Shown: positions 1 through 6,537 of the stretch, piece by piece | Position numbering within the stretch: position 1 is the first letter of the stretch | Layout: each line of letters begins with the position of its first letter | Assembly (NCBI GenBank): GCA_002898675.1 | Contig: BEHW01000089.1 | Coordinates: 1 to 8,515 of the forward strand | DNA length: 8,515 nt | Source: a bacterium HR20 | GTDB lineage: Bacteria > Bacteroidota > Ignavibacteria > Kapaibacteriales > NICIL-2 | Reading direction: 5' to 3' | The notes under the pieces: model-generated | Told to the model about the DNA's origin: nothing | Databases searched by the model: none | The model's input: only the letters and a program-made list of their open reading frames with translations | Position numbers and translations under genes: made by a program

Positions 1-79
1 GAGGCTCGCAATACGCAATTGTACGGATTTGGTGTGCGTAGATTGCAGTGCAATGTCTCACTACTGACGCAACGATTCA
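1..79 (+). promoter_or_regulatory. Upstream region of the M42 peptidase gene with GCAAT repeats and a 13-base palindrome
   Basis: No gene is visible here. The motif GCAAT occurs at 8-12, 15-19 and 50-54, and its complement ATTGC at 42-46. The last two form the odd palindrome ATTGCAGTGCAAT (42-54), which ends 25 bases before the start codon. A TTG at 19-21, followed after 17 bases by TAGATTGC (39-46), is a weak match to the Bacteroidetes TTG/TAnnTTTG promoter form and overlaps the palindrome. A promoter with an operator is inference from position and symmetry only. Confidence 0.25.
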
Positions 80-1114
80 ATGTCATTTGAGCTTCTCCGG
101 ACGCTCTGCGGTATTCCTGCGCCGCCAGGTAGAGAAGATGCATTCCGCACATTTCTCGTCGAGCATCTTTCGCCATACGCTGATGATGTCACCACTGACG
201 CAATGGGTAACGTATTCTTCCGCCGCAACGGTACTGGACCCAATCCACGCACCATCATGCTCGCTGCGCATATGGATGAAATTTCGTTCCTCGTGCGGCA
301 CATCACCAAGGAAGGCTTCCTCTACGTCCAGCCGCTTGGCGGTTTCGATCCGCGTGTTCTCGATGCACAGCGCGTCTGGATTCACGGGCGTGAGCGTATT
401 CTCGGTGTCTTCGGAACCAAACCGACTCACTTTACCACGCCCGAAGAACGCACAAAAGCTGTCCCGCTGGAAGACATGTTCATTGACACCGGGCGAAGCC
501 CAGAGGAGGTCAATGCTCTTGTTCGAATTGGCGATCCGGTTACGCTCGAGCGCGAACTGGTTGAACTGGGAGCGTTCTACACAGGCAAAACGCTCGATGA
601 CCGCGTCGGCGTGTACGTCATGGCTGAAGCATTCAAACGCTATGCATCGAGCCAGGACACAATCGTCGCCGTTGCGACAGTGCAGGAAGAAGTCGGCGTT
701 CGCGGCGCAAAGGTTGCAGCATTCGGCTTAGAGCCGGACATTGGCATTGCGCTCGACATCACCATTGCTGCAGATATTCCCGGCGTCGAGGAACGCAACT
801 GGTGTGTCCGCCTCGGTCAGGGTGTCGCCATCAAGATCATGGACAGCTACTCGATCTCCGATCCACGCCTTGTGGAATTCTTCCGCCTCCTTGCCGAAGA
901 AAACAGCATTCGCTACCAGATGGAAATTCTCCCACGCGGTGGGACAGATGCGGGCGGCATGCAGCTGGCCCGCAGTGGCATTCCAGTCTGCACAATCTCG
1001 ATTCCTTGCCGCTACGCACATTCTGTCGTGGAGTCCGTCCATCGCGAAGACGTCGAACGGAGCATCGAGCTGGTGCGGTGTTTCTGCGAGCACTCGCACC
1101 GCTTCACGCTGTAG
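80..1114 (+). CDS. M42 family metallo-aminopeptidase (glutamyl aminopeptidase/endoglucanase M type)
   Basis: This 344-residue cytoplasmic protein has the usual M42 length and all the family signatures. AHMDE at 63-67 supplies a metal-binding His and the catalytic-site Asp. TLDDR at 171-175 holds the bridging Asp. QEEVGVRG at 202-209 holds the catalytic Glu and a metal-binding Glu. ALDIT at 224-228 supplies another Asp ligand, and RYAHSVVE at 311-318 the last His. Family members are dinuclear metal enzymes that form tetrahedral dodecamers and remove N-terminal residues from peptides, probably in peptide turnover; the exact residue preference cannot be read from sequence. No signal peptide is present. 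The ATG at 80 fits the family N-terminus (LRTLCGIPAPPGRE) and has no clear Shine-Dalgarno sequence. The 3' end overlaps the convergent carboxylase gene by 11 bases. Confidence 0.95.
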   Translation: MSFELLRTLCGIPAPPGREDAFRTFLVEHLSPYADDVTTDAMGNVFFRRNGTGPNPRTIMLAAHMDEISFLVRHITKEGFLYVQPLGGFDPRVLDAQRVWIHGRERILGVFGTKPTHFTTPEERTKAVPLEDMFIDTGRSPEEVNALVRIGDPVTLERELVELGAFYTGKTLDDRVGVYVMAEAFKRYASSQDTIVAVATVQEEVGVRGAKVAAFGLEPDIGIALDITIAADIPGVEERNWCVRLGQGVAIKIMDSYSISDPRLVEFFRLLAEENSIRYQMEILPRGGTDAGGMQLARSGIPVCTISIPCRYAHSVVESVHREDVERSIELVRCFCEHSHRFTL

Positions 1115-2549
1115 TCCAGCTTGGCATCCGCCGCTGCGCATAGTCGGCCCACGCACGCGCAGCGAGTGCGGCGAGCATCGCTGGATCGTCGAACTCCGGT
1201 CCGTCGGCGTTCCAGTACTGGCTCACGTAGCGCGTCGAGTAGTCCCCGCGCTGAAAGGCATCCGACTGGAGCACTGCACGACAGAACGGGATCGTTGTCC
1301 GCACCCCCACAAGCACGTACCGCGCCAGCGCATCGAGTGTACGCTGGATGCATTCTGCGCGCGTTGGGGCATGGACGATGAGTTTTGCGACCATCGGGTC
1401 GTAGTATACCGAGATCACCGAACCCTCTTCCACGCCGCAATCGTTGCGGATGCCTTCGCCGTCGGGAAGCACAAGGCGCTTGATCGTGCCTGCATCGGGC
1501 AGGAAATCGTTGAACACATCTTCGGCGCAGATGCGGCATTCGATCGCATGGCCATTGGGCACGAGCACTGCTTCTTGGTCGAGATCGAGTGACTCCCCGC
1601 ACGCAATGCGGAGTTGTTGCTCGACGAAATCTACGCCAGAAATCATCTCAGTGACGGGATGCTCCACCTGAAGCCGAGTGTTGACTTCCATGAAGTAGAA
1701 CGAGCCATCGGCATCGAGGAGAAACTCGACCGTTCCGGCATTCGTGTAACCAGCAGCTGTGATCAGTCGTGCGGCTGCTTCTCCAATCGTGCGTCGGAGA
1801 CTTTGATCAACGCGCGGGGATGGCGATTCCTCGATCACTTTCTGGTGTCGGCGTTGAATTGAGCATTCACGCTCTGGAAAGTACACCACCGTTCCATGCG
1901 TATCGGCCAGGACCTGCACTTCGATATGGCGTGGCTGGACGATGTAGCGCTCTAAGAATACGCGCCCATCGCCGAACGCGCTGAGTGCCTCGCGTTGGGC
2001 TGATTCGAAAAGTTCTGCCAGCTCGGCGGCATGTTCGACCAAGCGCATGCCCTTGCCGCCACCGCCTGCTGCAGCTTTGATCAGCAGCGGGAAACCTATC
2101 TGCTGGGCAACATGTTCAGCCTCTGCAAGCGACTCCACCGCGCCTTGCGATCCGGGTGCAACGGGCACTCCCAAGCGAATCGCAAGCTGCCGTGCTGCAG
2201 TTTTATCACCGAGCAATCGAATTGCTTCTGCCGATGGCCCAACGAATGCAATCCCTGCCTCCGCAACCGCTGCGGCGAAGTGTTCATTTTCCGAAAGGAA
2301 GCCATAGCCAGGGTGGATCGCATCAACGCGGGCGCGACGAGCAATGTCGAGTACTTTCTCGATGACCAAGTAGCTATCCCGCGGAGTAGTTCCACCGATT
2401 GGATATGCCTCGTCGCATGCACGGACATGTGGAGAGTGCACATCTGCGTTCGAATAAATCGCAACGGTTTTGATGCCGAGTCTGCGACATGTGCGGGCGA
2501 TGCGAAGAGCAATTTCGCCGCGATTGGCAATCAGGACACTGCGGAACAT
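1104..2549 (-). CDS. accC: Biotin carboxylase subunit of an acyl-CoA carboxylase (AccC/PccA-like, no biotin-carrier domain)
   Basis: The 481-residue protein is an ATP-grasp biotin carboxylase, which uses ATP and bicarbonate to carboxylate biotin on a carrier protein. The N-terminal domain opens with VLIANRGEIALRI. Nucleotide-site residues align with E. coli AccC: K116 (GDK), K158 and the glycine loop AAAGGGGKGM (159-168). The catalytic region holds RRHQKVIEE (233-241), EVNTRLQVEHP (288-298) and R339. The C-terminal domain has YYDPMVAKLIVHAPTR (382-397). DPM rather than DSM there resembles propionyl- or methylcrotonyl-type alpha subunits, so the substrate class is uncertain. The protein ends about 60 residues later with no EAMKM biotinylation site, so a separate carrier and carboxyltransferase are needed; neither is in the window. 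The ATG at 2549 was chosen because the family N-terminus starts there. An in-frame extension to 2666 would run into the divergent permease gene. Confidence 0.93.
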   Translation of the reverse strand: MFRSVLIANRGEIALRIARTCRRLGIKTVAIYSNADVHSPHVRACDEAYPIGGTTPRDSYLVIEKVLDIARRARVDAIHPGYGFLSENEHFAAAVAEAGIAFVGPSAEAIRLLGDKTAARQLAIRLGVPVAPGSQGAVESLAEAEHVAQQIGFPLLIKAAAGGGGKGMRLVEHAAELAELFESAQREALSAFGDGRVFLERYIVQPRHIEVQVLADTHGTVVYFPERECSIQRRHQKVIEESPSPRVDQSLRRTIGEAAARLITAAGYTNAGTVEFLLDADGSFYFMEVNTRLQVEHPVTEMISGVDFVEQQLRIACGESLDLDQEAVLVPNGHAIECRICAEDVFNDFLPDAGTIKRLVLPDGEGIRNDCGVEEGSVISVYYDPMVAKLIVHAPTRAECIQRTLDALARYVLVGVRTTIPFCRAVLQSDAFQRGDYSTRYVSQYWNADGPEFDDPAMLAALAARAWADYAQRRMPSWTTA

Positions 2550-2613
2550 CACCAGGCGTATCGTAGTTTGGCTGTGCGAAAATAGACGTTGCACCTGTTC
2601 CAACGTGCATTCG
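2550..2613. promoter_or_regulatory. Divergent intergenic region between the carboxylase and lolE-like genes, with candidate promoter and inverted repeat
   Basis: These 64 bases must hold control signals for both flanking genes. On the minus strand, TTG (2603-2601) is followed after 16 bases by TATTTTCG (2584-2577). That matches five of the six fixed positions of TAnnTTTG, 28 bases before the carboxylase start. An inverted repeat, ACGTTG (2586-2591) and CAACGT (2601-2606) with a 9-base spacer, covers the spacer of this candidate promoter. A regulator-binding site is inferred, not shown. No convincing promoter is seen for the plus-strand gene. Confidence 0.35.
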
Positions 2614-3825
2614 ATGAAGTATGCCGGATGGATTGCGCTGCGGTATCTACGCAACCAGCGAGCCATTCAATCGAGCGGAATTATCGGCTTGCTCGGTCTC
2701 ATTGGCATTACGATTGGTGTCGCAGCCGTCATTTGCGTTGCCTCGATTTTCCTTGGATTCCGCGAGCTGTTCGAAAGCATCATGCTGCGGATTGACCCGC
2801 ATGTGCGCATCGTAGGCCGCGAGGGCAAGTATCTACCGGCAGCAGACTCCCTTGCGAATGCACTTCGATCCATGCTTCCAGACGCTACCGTTGTGCCAGT
2901 TCTCGATGGACGCGCAGTCGCAGAGCACCGCGGTGCCTTCCACGTTGTGCAGATTCGTGGTGCTGACCGCATAGCGGTGCAGCGCATTGCACCCACGGTC
3001 ATCGTTGGCCGGCTTCCGCGATCTGATGCCGAAGTTCTCATTGGCGCTGGCGCTGCTGAACGGCTCGGTGTGTTACCGGGGGATACGCTCACGCTCTACT
3101 CCCCCGAAGCGATGCAACACGCTGCACTCGGGCTTGGCATCCTTTCCCCGGTGATAGTACGCGTGACAGGGTTGCTACTGACCAACGATCGGACCTACGA
3201 CTACACGCTCGTGGTTACATCGCACACGCTGGCTGCTCGACTGTTCGAGTGTTCTAGCTCAGCAGCGACCTCACTCGATGTTTTTTGCGCAGACCGCCAC
3301 AGCGGTGACCGCGCGGCATCGCTGCTTGCCAGTGCGCTTGGTAGTCGCTTCCGTGTGCTCACGTGGAGAGATTTGCACCGCGAGATGTATGCAGTGATGG
3401 AATGGGAGCGCATCGCGTCGTTCCTCCTTCTATCGCTCATTGTCCTGCTGGCGGTGTTCAACATTGCTGCACTGCTGACGATGACTGTCAGCTCCAAACA
3501 GCGGGACATCGCAATTCTGCGGACACTCGGAGCGAGCAAGTCTTTCATCGGGCGTATCGTCCAGTACCATGGGTTGCTCGTCGGCACAGTTGGCACTGTG
3601 CTCGGCGCGGTGCTGGGGATCGGACTTTGTCTGGGACAGCAGCAGTTCCACTGGATCATGCTCGATCCCGATCGCTACATCATGCAAGAGCTTCCCATCG
3701 CGCTCGATTGGACGGCGGCACTGGCAGTTTGTGCCATTAGTCTTGGCGCATCACTGCTTGCTGCGCAGCCATCGGCTCGGCGTGCAATGCAGCTTTCGAT
3801 TGCAGAATCGTTGCGCTTTGAGTGA
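2614..3825 (+). CDS. Lipoprotein-releasing ABC transporter permease (LolC/LolE family, FtsX/MacB-type)
   Basis: The 403-residue inner-membrane protein has the LolC/E layout. TM1 (about 22-47) is followed by a large periplasmic MacB-core-like domain (about 48-265). Three more helices lie near 267-291, 319-342 and 364-386. The family signature around TM2 is clear: a cytoplasm-facing stretch with KQRDIAILRTLGAS (295-308), as in the LolE-type coupling helix that meets the LolD ATPase. Known LolCDE complexes extract lipoproteins from the inner membrane and pass them to a carrier on the way to the outer membrane. Many Bacteroidetes have a single LolC/E-type gene that may act as a homodimer, so no C or E symbol is assigned. 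No LolD gene is in the window. The ATG at 2614 gives MKYAGWIALRYL, a typical LolC/E N-terminus; the longer reading from 2470 overlaps the divergent gene and was rejected. Confidence 0.92.
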   Translation: MKYAGWIALRYLRNQRAIQSSGIIGLLGLIGITIGVAAVICVASIFLGFRELFESIMLRIDPHVRIVGREGKYLPAADSLANALRSMLPDATVVPVLDGRAVAEHRGAFHVVQIRGADRIAVQRIAPTVIVGRLPRSDAEVLIGAGAAERLGVLPGDTLTLYSPEAMQHAALGLGILSPVIVRVTGLLLTNDRTYDYTLVVTSHTLAARLFECSSSAATSLDVFCADRHSGDRAASLLASALGSRFRVLTWRDLHREMYAVMEWERIASFLLLSLIVLLAVFNIAALLTMTVSSKQRDIAILRTLGASKSFIGRIVQYHGLLVGTVGTVLGAVLGIGLCLGQQQFHWIMLDPDRYIMQELPIALDWTAALAVCAISLGASLLAAQPSARRAMQLSIAESLRFE

Positions 3826-4184
3826 TGGATCGCCACTCAACAGGTCGTCGCGGCGAGCACCTTGCTGAGCAGTTTCTTCTCGAGCAGGGCTACCGCATCG
3901 TCACGCGAAACTTTCGCTTGGGGCGCCATGGCGAAATTGACCTCATCGCGTACGATGGTGCAGCACTTGTCTTCATCGAGGTCAAGTATCGCCGGACCGC
4001 CACGTACGGTACACCCGAAGATGCCATCACTGCCGCCAAACGCCGGCAGCTCCGCCGTATCGCAGAGGGGTTCCTGGCGATCACCGCACTCGAAGCACGT
4101 GAATATCGTTTCGACGTCATCGCAATCGAGGAAGGAGCCGATGGCAGCATTGCCATTCGGCACTGGAGGAATGCGTTCTGGTAG
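3825..4184 (+). CDS. yraN: YraN/UPF0102 family protein, nuclease-like fold
   Basis: The 119-residue protein matches the UPF0102 family over its whole length. GRRGEHLAEQFL (7-18) and GYRIVTRNFR (22-31) come first. The PD-(D/E)XK-like core follows, with GEIDLIA (36-42), whose Asp is D39, and FIEVKYR (50-56), with E52 and K54. The family is related to Holliday-junction resolvase-like and restriction endonuclease-like folds, but its cellular role is not firmly established. The start overlaps the permease stop as TGATG, suggesting translational coupling. A GTG three bases earlier (3822) would add one Met and give a GTGA overlap; both starts are plausible. The stop lies 9 bases from the end of the convergent gene. 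No terminator hairpin is visible between them. Confidence 0.93.
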   Translation: MDRHSTGRRGEHLAEQFLLEQGYRIVTRNFRLGRHGEIDLIAYDGAALVFIEVKYRRTATYGTPEDAITAAKRRQLRRIAEGFLAITALEAREYRFDVIAIEEGADGSIAIRHWRNAFW

Positions 4185-4193
4185 CAGCATTCC

Positions 4194-4598
4194 CTACCGA
4201 TAGAGGGTGATGATCGCCTCCGTCCCTGGCTGGCGTTGAACAAATTCCACGTGATCAACAAGGGCACGCATGAGAAAAACCCCGCGTCCACCCTCGCGGA
4301 GGAGATTTTCGCGCATCCGGGGATCGGGGAGATCGCTGGGATCGAAGCCACCCCCGTAGTCTCGAACGTGCACGCGGATCGCATCATCGCTGACTTCGAC
4401 CCAGAGATCAACTGTCTTGCTCGGATCCGATTGGTTGCCGTGTTCGACAGCGTTGGTGACTGCTTCCATCGTTGCGACGATAAGGTTGAATCGTCGCTGG
4501 GGGTCAAGCTCCTCGATCTCGGGAACGCGACGTAGGAGCGATTCGACATGGGCAACAAGGGTGCGATCGCTCGGATGGCTAAAGTGATAGGTGCTCAT
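4194..4598 (-). CDS. RsbW-type ATP-binding protein (anti-sigma regulatory factor/serine kinase-like, HATPase_c_2)
   Basis: The 134-residue cytoplasmic protein is a single GHKL ATPase domain. The N box reads EAVTNAVEHGN (45-55) with E45 and N49. The G1 box is DYGGGFDP (80-87). The G2 region GGRGVFLMRALVDHV (103-117) closes the nucleotide lid. Proteins of this family (RsbW, SpoIIAB, RsbT-like) bind a sigma factor or phosphorylate an anti-sigma-factor antagonist in partner-switching systems. No sigma factor or STAS-domain antagonist is in the window, so its partner is unknown. The ATG at 4598 gives MSTYHFSHPS and is preferred. An in-frame TTG at 4616 would add six residues. The gene is divergent from the MerR-led unit across 102 bases. 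Confidence 0.9.
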   Translation of the reverse strand: MSTYHFSHPSDRTLVAHVESLLRRVPEIEELDPQRRFNLIVATMEAVTNAVEHGNQSDPSKTVDLWVEVSDDAIRVHVRDYGGGFDPSDLPDPRMRENLLREGGRGVFLMRALVDHVEFVQRQPGTEAIITLYR

Positions 4599-4700
4599 CA
4601 AACTATTTGCCTGCAAGTCACAGCGGGGAGACGAACTCGATAGCTACCGACGTGTATATTTGCGTCCAACGTTGCAACGGGCTTGTTGCGGAGCACGCGC
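4599..4700. promoter_or_regulatory. Divergent control region between the RsbW-like gene and the MerR-led operon
   Basis: The 102-base gap holds an exact TAnnTTTG match, TATATTTG at 4655-4662 on the plus strand, which also reads as a good sigma70-like -10 (TATATT). No TTG is found at the expected distance upstream. Just downstream, CAACGTTGCAAC (4667-4678) contains two overlapping perfect palindromes, CAACGTTG and GTTGCAAC. This would lie near the transcription start and is a candidate operator, possibly for the MerR-family product itself (inference). GGAG at 4690-4693 sits 7 bases before the GTG at 4701 and supports that start. No strong promoter is seen for the minus-strand gene. Confidence 0.45.
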
Positions 4701-5138
4701 GTGAAGCACACCGATATTCCAAAGCTCTACTACTCCATTCGCGAAGTTAGCGAGCTCTTCGATGAAGAGCAACACATCCTCCGCCACTGGGAACGGGAAA
4801 TTCCGGCATTACACCCAAACAAGAACCGTGCCGGCAACCGTGTCTATACCGAACGCGATCTCCGGGTCCTCCGTGTGCTCAAGGTCCTGCTCCGCGAGCA
4901 ACGGAAGACGATCGCAGAAGTGCGCACGCTGCTTGCCGACGGCATTCCCGAAGAGCTTGAACACATCGCAAGCGATGCAAGCATCGAACAGCGGTACGCC
5001 GAAAAGCGTCGTGCAGCCGAGCTCCGTGCGAAACTTGCCAGCCAGACCGATACGATCACCCTCACCCGCCAGGAAGCCGAAACGATCCTTTCGACGCTCC
5101 AGCGATTGGAAGAACTCTTTGGAGATTTGCACGCATGA
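4701..5138 (+). CDS. MerR family transcriptional regulator
   Basis: The 145-residue protein begins with a MerR-type winged helix-turn-helix at about 9-54. YYSIREVSELF (10-20) is the first helix pair, ILRHWERE (26-33) the recognition region, and the wing ends in GNRVYTERDL (45-54). The next helices (55-80) contain VLRVLKVLLREQRKTIAEVRTLL, and the rest to 145 is largely charged helix, probably the antiparallel dimer coiled coil. There is no C-terminal Cys-rich or drug-binding effector domain, so its signal is unknown. This short form with YYSI resembles regulators common in Bacteroidetes. The GTG at 4701 is preferred because a GGAG lies 7 bases upstream; a TTG at 4683 would add six residues. 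The stop overlaps the WD40 gene as ATGA, so the regulator is made together with envelope proteins, which is unusual. Confidence 0.88.
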   Translation: MKHTDIPKLYYSIREVSELFDEEQHILRHWEREIPALHPNKNRAGNRVYTERDLRVLRVLKVLLREQRKTIAEVRTLLADGIPEELEHIASDASIEQRYAEKRRAAELRAKLASQTDTITLTRQEAETILSTLQRLEELFGDLHA

Positions 5139-6130
5139 AGTTTCGTCTTGCGCACGTTCTGTTCGCACTCGTGCTCGCCGGCGAGTGCATGCATGCTCAA
5201 TCCCACAAGCCGATCCGCATCATCACTGCAGCACACGCGGGAGATGTCCTTGGCATCTTCATCAGCGAAAGCGACTCGCTCGTGGCAAGCTGTGGACTTG
5301 ACGGCACCGTCAAGCTCTGGCGGCTGCCCGAGATGACGCTGCTCTGTGCTGGCAGCGGCCACTCCAGCATGGTCAACAACGTCTCGTTTTCCGGCGACGA
5401 TCGCCACATCGCCAGTGCGAGCAACGATCGCACCATCCGCATCTGGTCTGCCAATGGCTGCACGCAAGAGCAGCTTCTCAGCGGGCATCAGGGCGATGTC
5501 CTCTGCGTGTACTTTAGCCAGACCGATACAGGTCGCTTCGTCGTAAGCGGAAGCACCGATCGAACAGTGAAGATGTGGGATTGGCAAACTGGTGCGGAAC
5601 TAAAGACCTTCCGCGGTCATACTGGTGCGGTCACAGGCGTTGCGTTCAGCTACAACGACAGCTTGATTGCCTCCTGTGGTGACGATATGCAAGTGCTCGT
5701 CTGGTCTCCGACGAGTCCATCGCCAGCAATTACACTCAGTGGCCCACCCCATACAGCACCGTGTACCACTGTTCTTTTTTCCTTCGACAGTCGCACGCTC
5801 GCCAGTGCTGATCGGGAGGGATTCATCAAGATTTGGAGCATACCGCAAGGACAACTCCTCCGCACGCTCGATGCGCACGACGGCTACGTCACGGACTTGA
5901 CATTTGCTGGTAACAACACAACGCTGCTAAGCGCCGGTCACGATGGCTTCATCCGAATGTGGGATGTCGCCACAGGTTCGCTGCTCGATAGTGTCAACCT
6001 CGGCGTTCCGATATGGAGCATCGACGTCACCAGCAATGGGAGCACCATTGTCGCCGGGTGCAGCGATGGCTCGATTCGTATCTGGTCTCGCAACAGCCCG
6101 ATCAACACTCAATCTCAACGGAAGCGATGA
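5135..6130 (+). CDS. Secreted seven-bladed WD40-repeat beta-propeller protein
   Basis: The 331-residue protein starts with a signal peptide (hydrophobic 6-17, probable cleavage after MHA at 19-21, mature end QSHKPI). There is no lipobox. The remainder is seven WD40 units. Their closing tryptophans fall at 62, 104, 148, 190, 234, 276 and 317, a spacing of 41-44 residues. Most repeats start with H-x-G/x-x-V (for example HQGDVLCVYFS at 118-128) and close with D-x-x-I/V-K/R-I/M-W. Seven repeats are enough for one closed propeller with almost no extra sequence. The propeller is likely a protein-interaction platform in the periplasm or at the outer membrane; no enzymatic residues are apparent. The C-terminus ends in a short basic tail, QSQRKR. 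ATGA overlaps join it to the genes on both sides. GGAG at 5121-5124 lies 10 bases before the start. Confidence 0.92.
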   Translation: MKFRLAHVLFALVLAGECMHAQSHKPIRIITAAHAGDVLGIFISESDSLVASCGLDGTVKLWRLPEMTLLCAGSGHSSMVNNVSFSGDDRHIASASNDRTIRIWSANGCTQEQLLSGHQGDVLCVYFSQTDTGRFVVSGSTDRTVKMWDWQTGAELKTFRGHTGAVTGVAFSYNDSLIASCGDDMQVLVWSPTSPSPAITLSGPPHTAPCTTVLFSFDSRTLASADREGFIKIWSIPQGQLLRTLDAHDGYVTDLTFAGNNTTLLSAGHDGFIRMWDVATGSLLDSVNLGVPIWSIDVTSNGSTIVAGCSDGSIRIWSRNSPINTQSQRKR

Positions 6131-6537
6131 TTGCTCGCATTGTTACCCTCTGCATGCTCGCTGCACCGTATCTGCTTGCGTGGCAACTGGAACCAACGGT
6201 GCTGCTCCGCGGCGTTGTGCGGTACAAAGGTGCTCCGGCAAACGTCGAGCTCCTCTTCCGCGATGAAAGCGGAAAGGCAGTGCGTGCCAAAAGTGCTGCT
6301 GATGGCTCCTACCAAACAGTGCTCGCACCAGGCAGGACGTATAGCATCACCATTACGACCGATAATCTCGAGCGCTTTACGTACACACTCACCATTCCCC
6401 CTTCGAACAAGTTCTCCGAGCTAACGCAGGATTTTTCACTGGCTGAGACAGTTGCGGAAAGCGCAACATCCCGTGCTAAATCCTCGTCGGTGCACGCAAC
6501 AAGTCAAACGAAAAAATCAAAGCGGAAGAAGCGATGA
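6127..6537 (+). CDS. Small secreted protein with carboxypeptidase-regulatory-like (CRD) beta-sandwich domain and basic tail
   Basis: The 136-residue protein has an N-terminal signal peptide (hydrophobic 3-18, cleavage probably near 18-20). One transthyretin-like carboxypeptidase regulatory domain follows at about 24-105. TVLLRGVV (24-31), DGSYQTVLAPGRTYSI (59-74) and PPSNKFSELTQDFSL (91-105) mark it. The last 30 residues are rich in Ser, Thr, Ala and Lys and end in KKSKRKKR, a strongly basic disordered tail. The domain is paralogous to the one in the next gene, but here the OmpA-like domain is missing. CRDs in secreted proteins act as stability or interaction modules; no enzyme activity is expected. 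The ATG at 6127 was chosen because it overlaps the upstream stop as ATGA and opens directly on a signal peptide. Reading from 6013 would overlap the propeller gene deeply. Confidence 0.85.
   Translation: MIARIVTLCMLAAPYLLAWQLEPTVLLRGVVRYKGAPANVELLFRDESGKAVRAKSAADGSYQTVLAPGRTYSITITTDNLERFTYTLTIPPSNKFSELTQDFSLAETVAESATSRAKSSSVHATSQTKKSKRKKR

Noticed and set aside
741..1592. Long plus-strand open frame (283 codons) spanning the end of the aminopeptidase gene and the antisense of the carboxylase gene
   Set aside because: It is Arg/Ser/His-rich with no recognisable motif, and covers two strongly supported genes in other frames. Such frames are common opposite GC-rich coding sequence.
2470..2613. 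N-terminal extension of the permease (48 extra residues)
   Set aside because: It is basic, Cys-containing and unlike LolC/E N-termini, and overlaps the carboxylase start; MKYAGWIALRYL at 2614 fits the family.
2550..2666. N-terminal extension of the carboxylase (39 extra residues)
   Set aside because: The family N-terminus starts exactly at the 2549 ATG, and the extension would overlap the divergent permease gene.
4185..4193. Bidirectional terminator between yraN and the RsbW-like gene
   Set aside because: The gap is only 9 bases and no hairpin with a T-run could be found around it.
3890..4558. Minus-strand open frame (222 codons) across yraN antisense and the RsbW-like gene
   Set aside because: It conflicts with two genes that have clear family motifs; its composition is shadow-like and has no domain.
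4563..4570. GCGATCGC octamer, the cyanobacterial HIP1 word
   Set aside because: Only one copy was noticed, inside the RsbW-like coding region, with no enrichment, so it is taken as chance.
5162..5188. Possible lipobox in the WD40 protein signal peptide (AGEC)
   Set aside because: Glu directly before Cys does not fit a lipobox, and a normal type I site (MHA) follows.
4844..5587. Minus-strand open frame (247 codons) opposite the MerR and WD40 genes
   Set aside because: It is antisense to well-supported coding sequence and has no motif or signal of its own.
5774..5779. T-run within the WD40 gene as a possible terminator or slippage site
   Set aside because: It lies in continuous coding sequence between intact blades, has no preceding GC hairpin, and the frame is unbroken on both sides.
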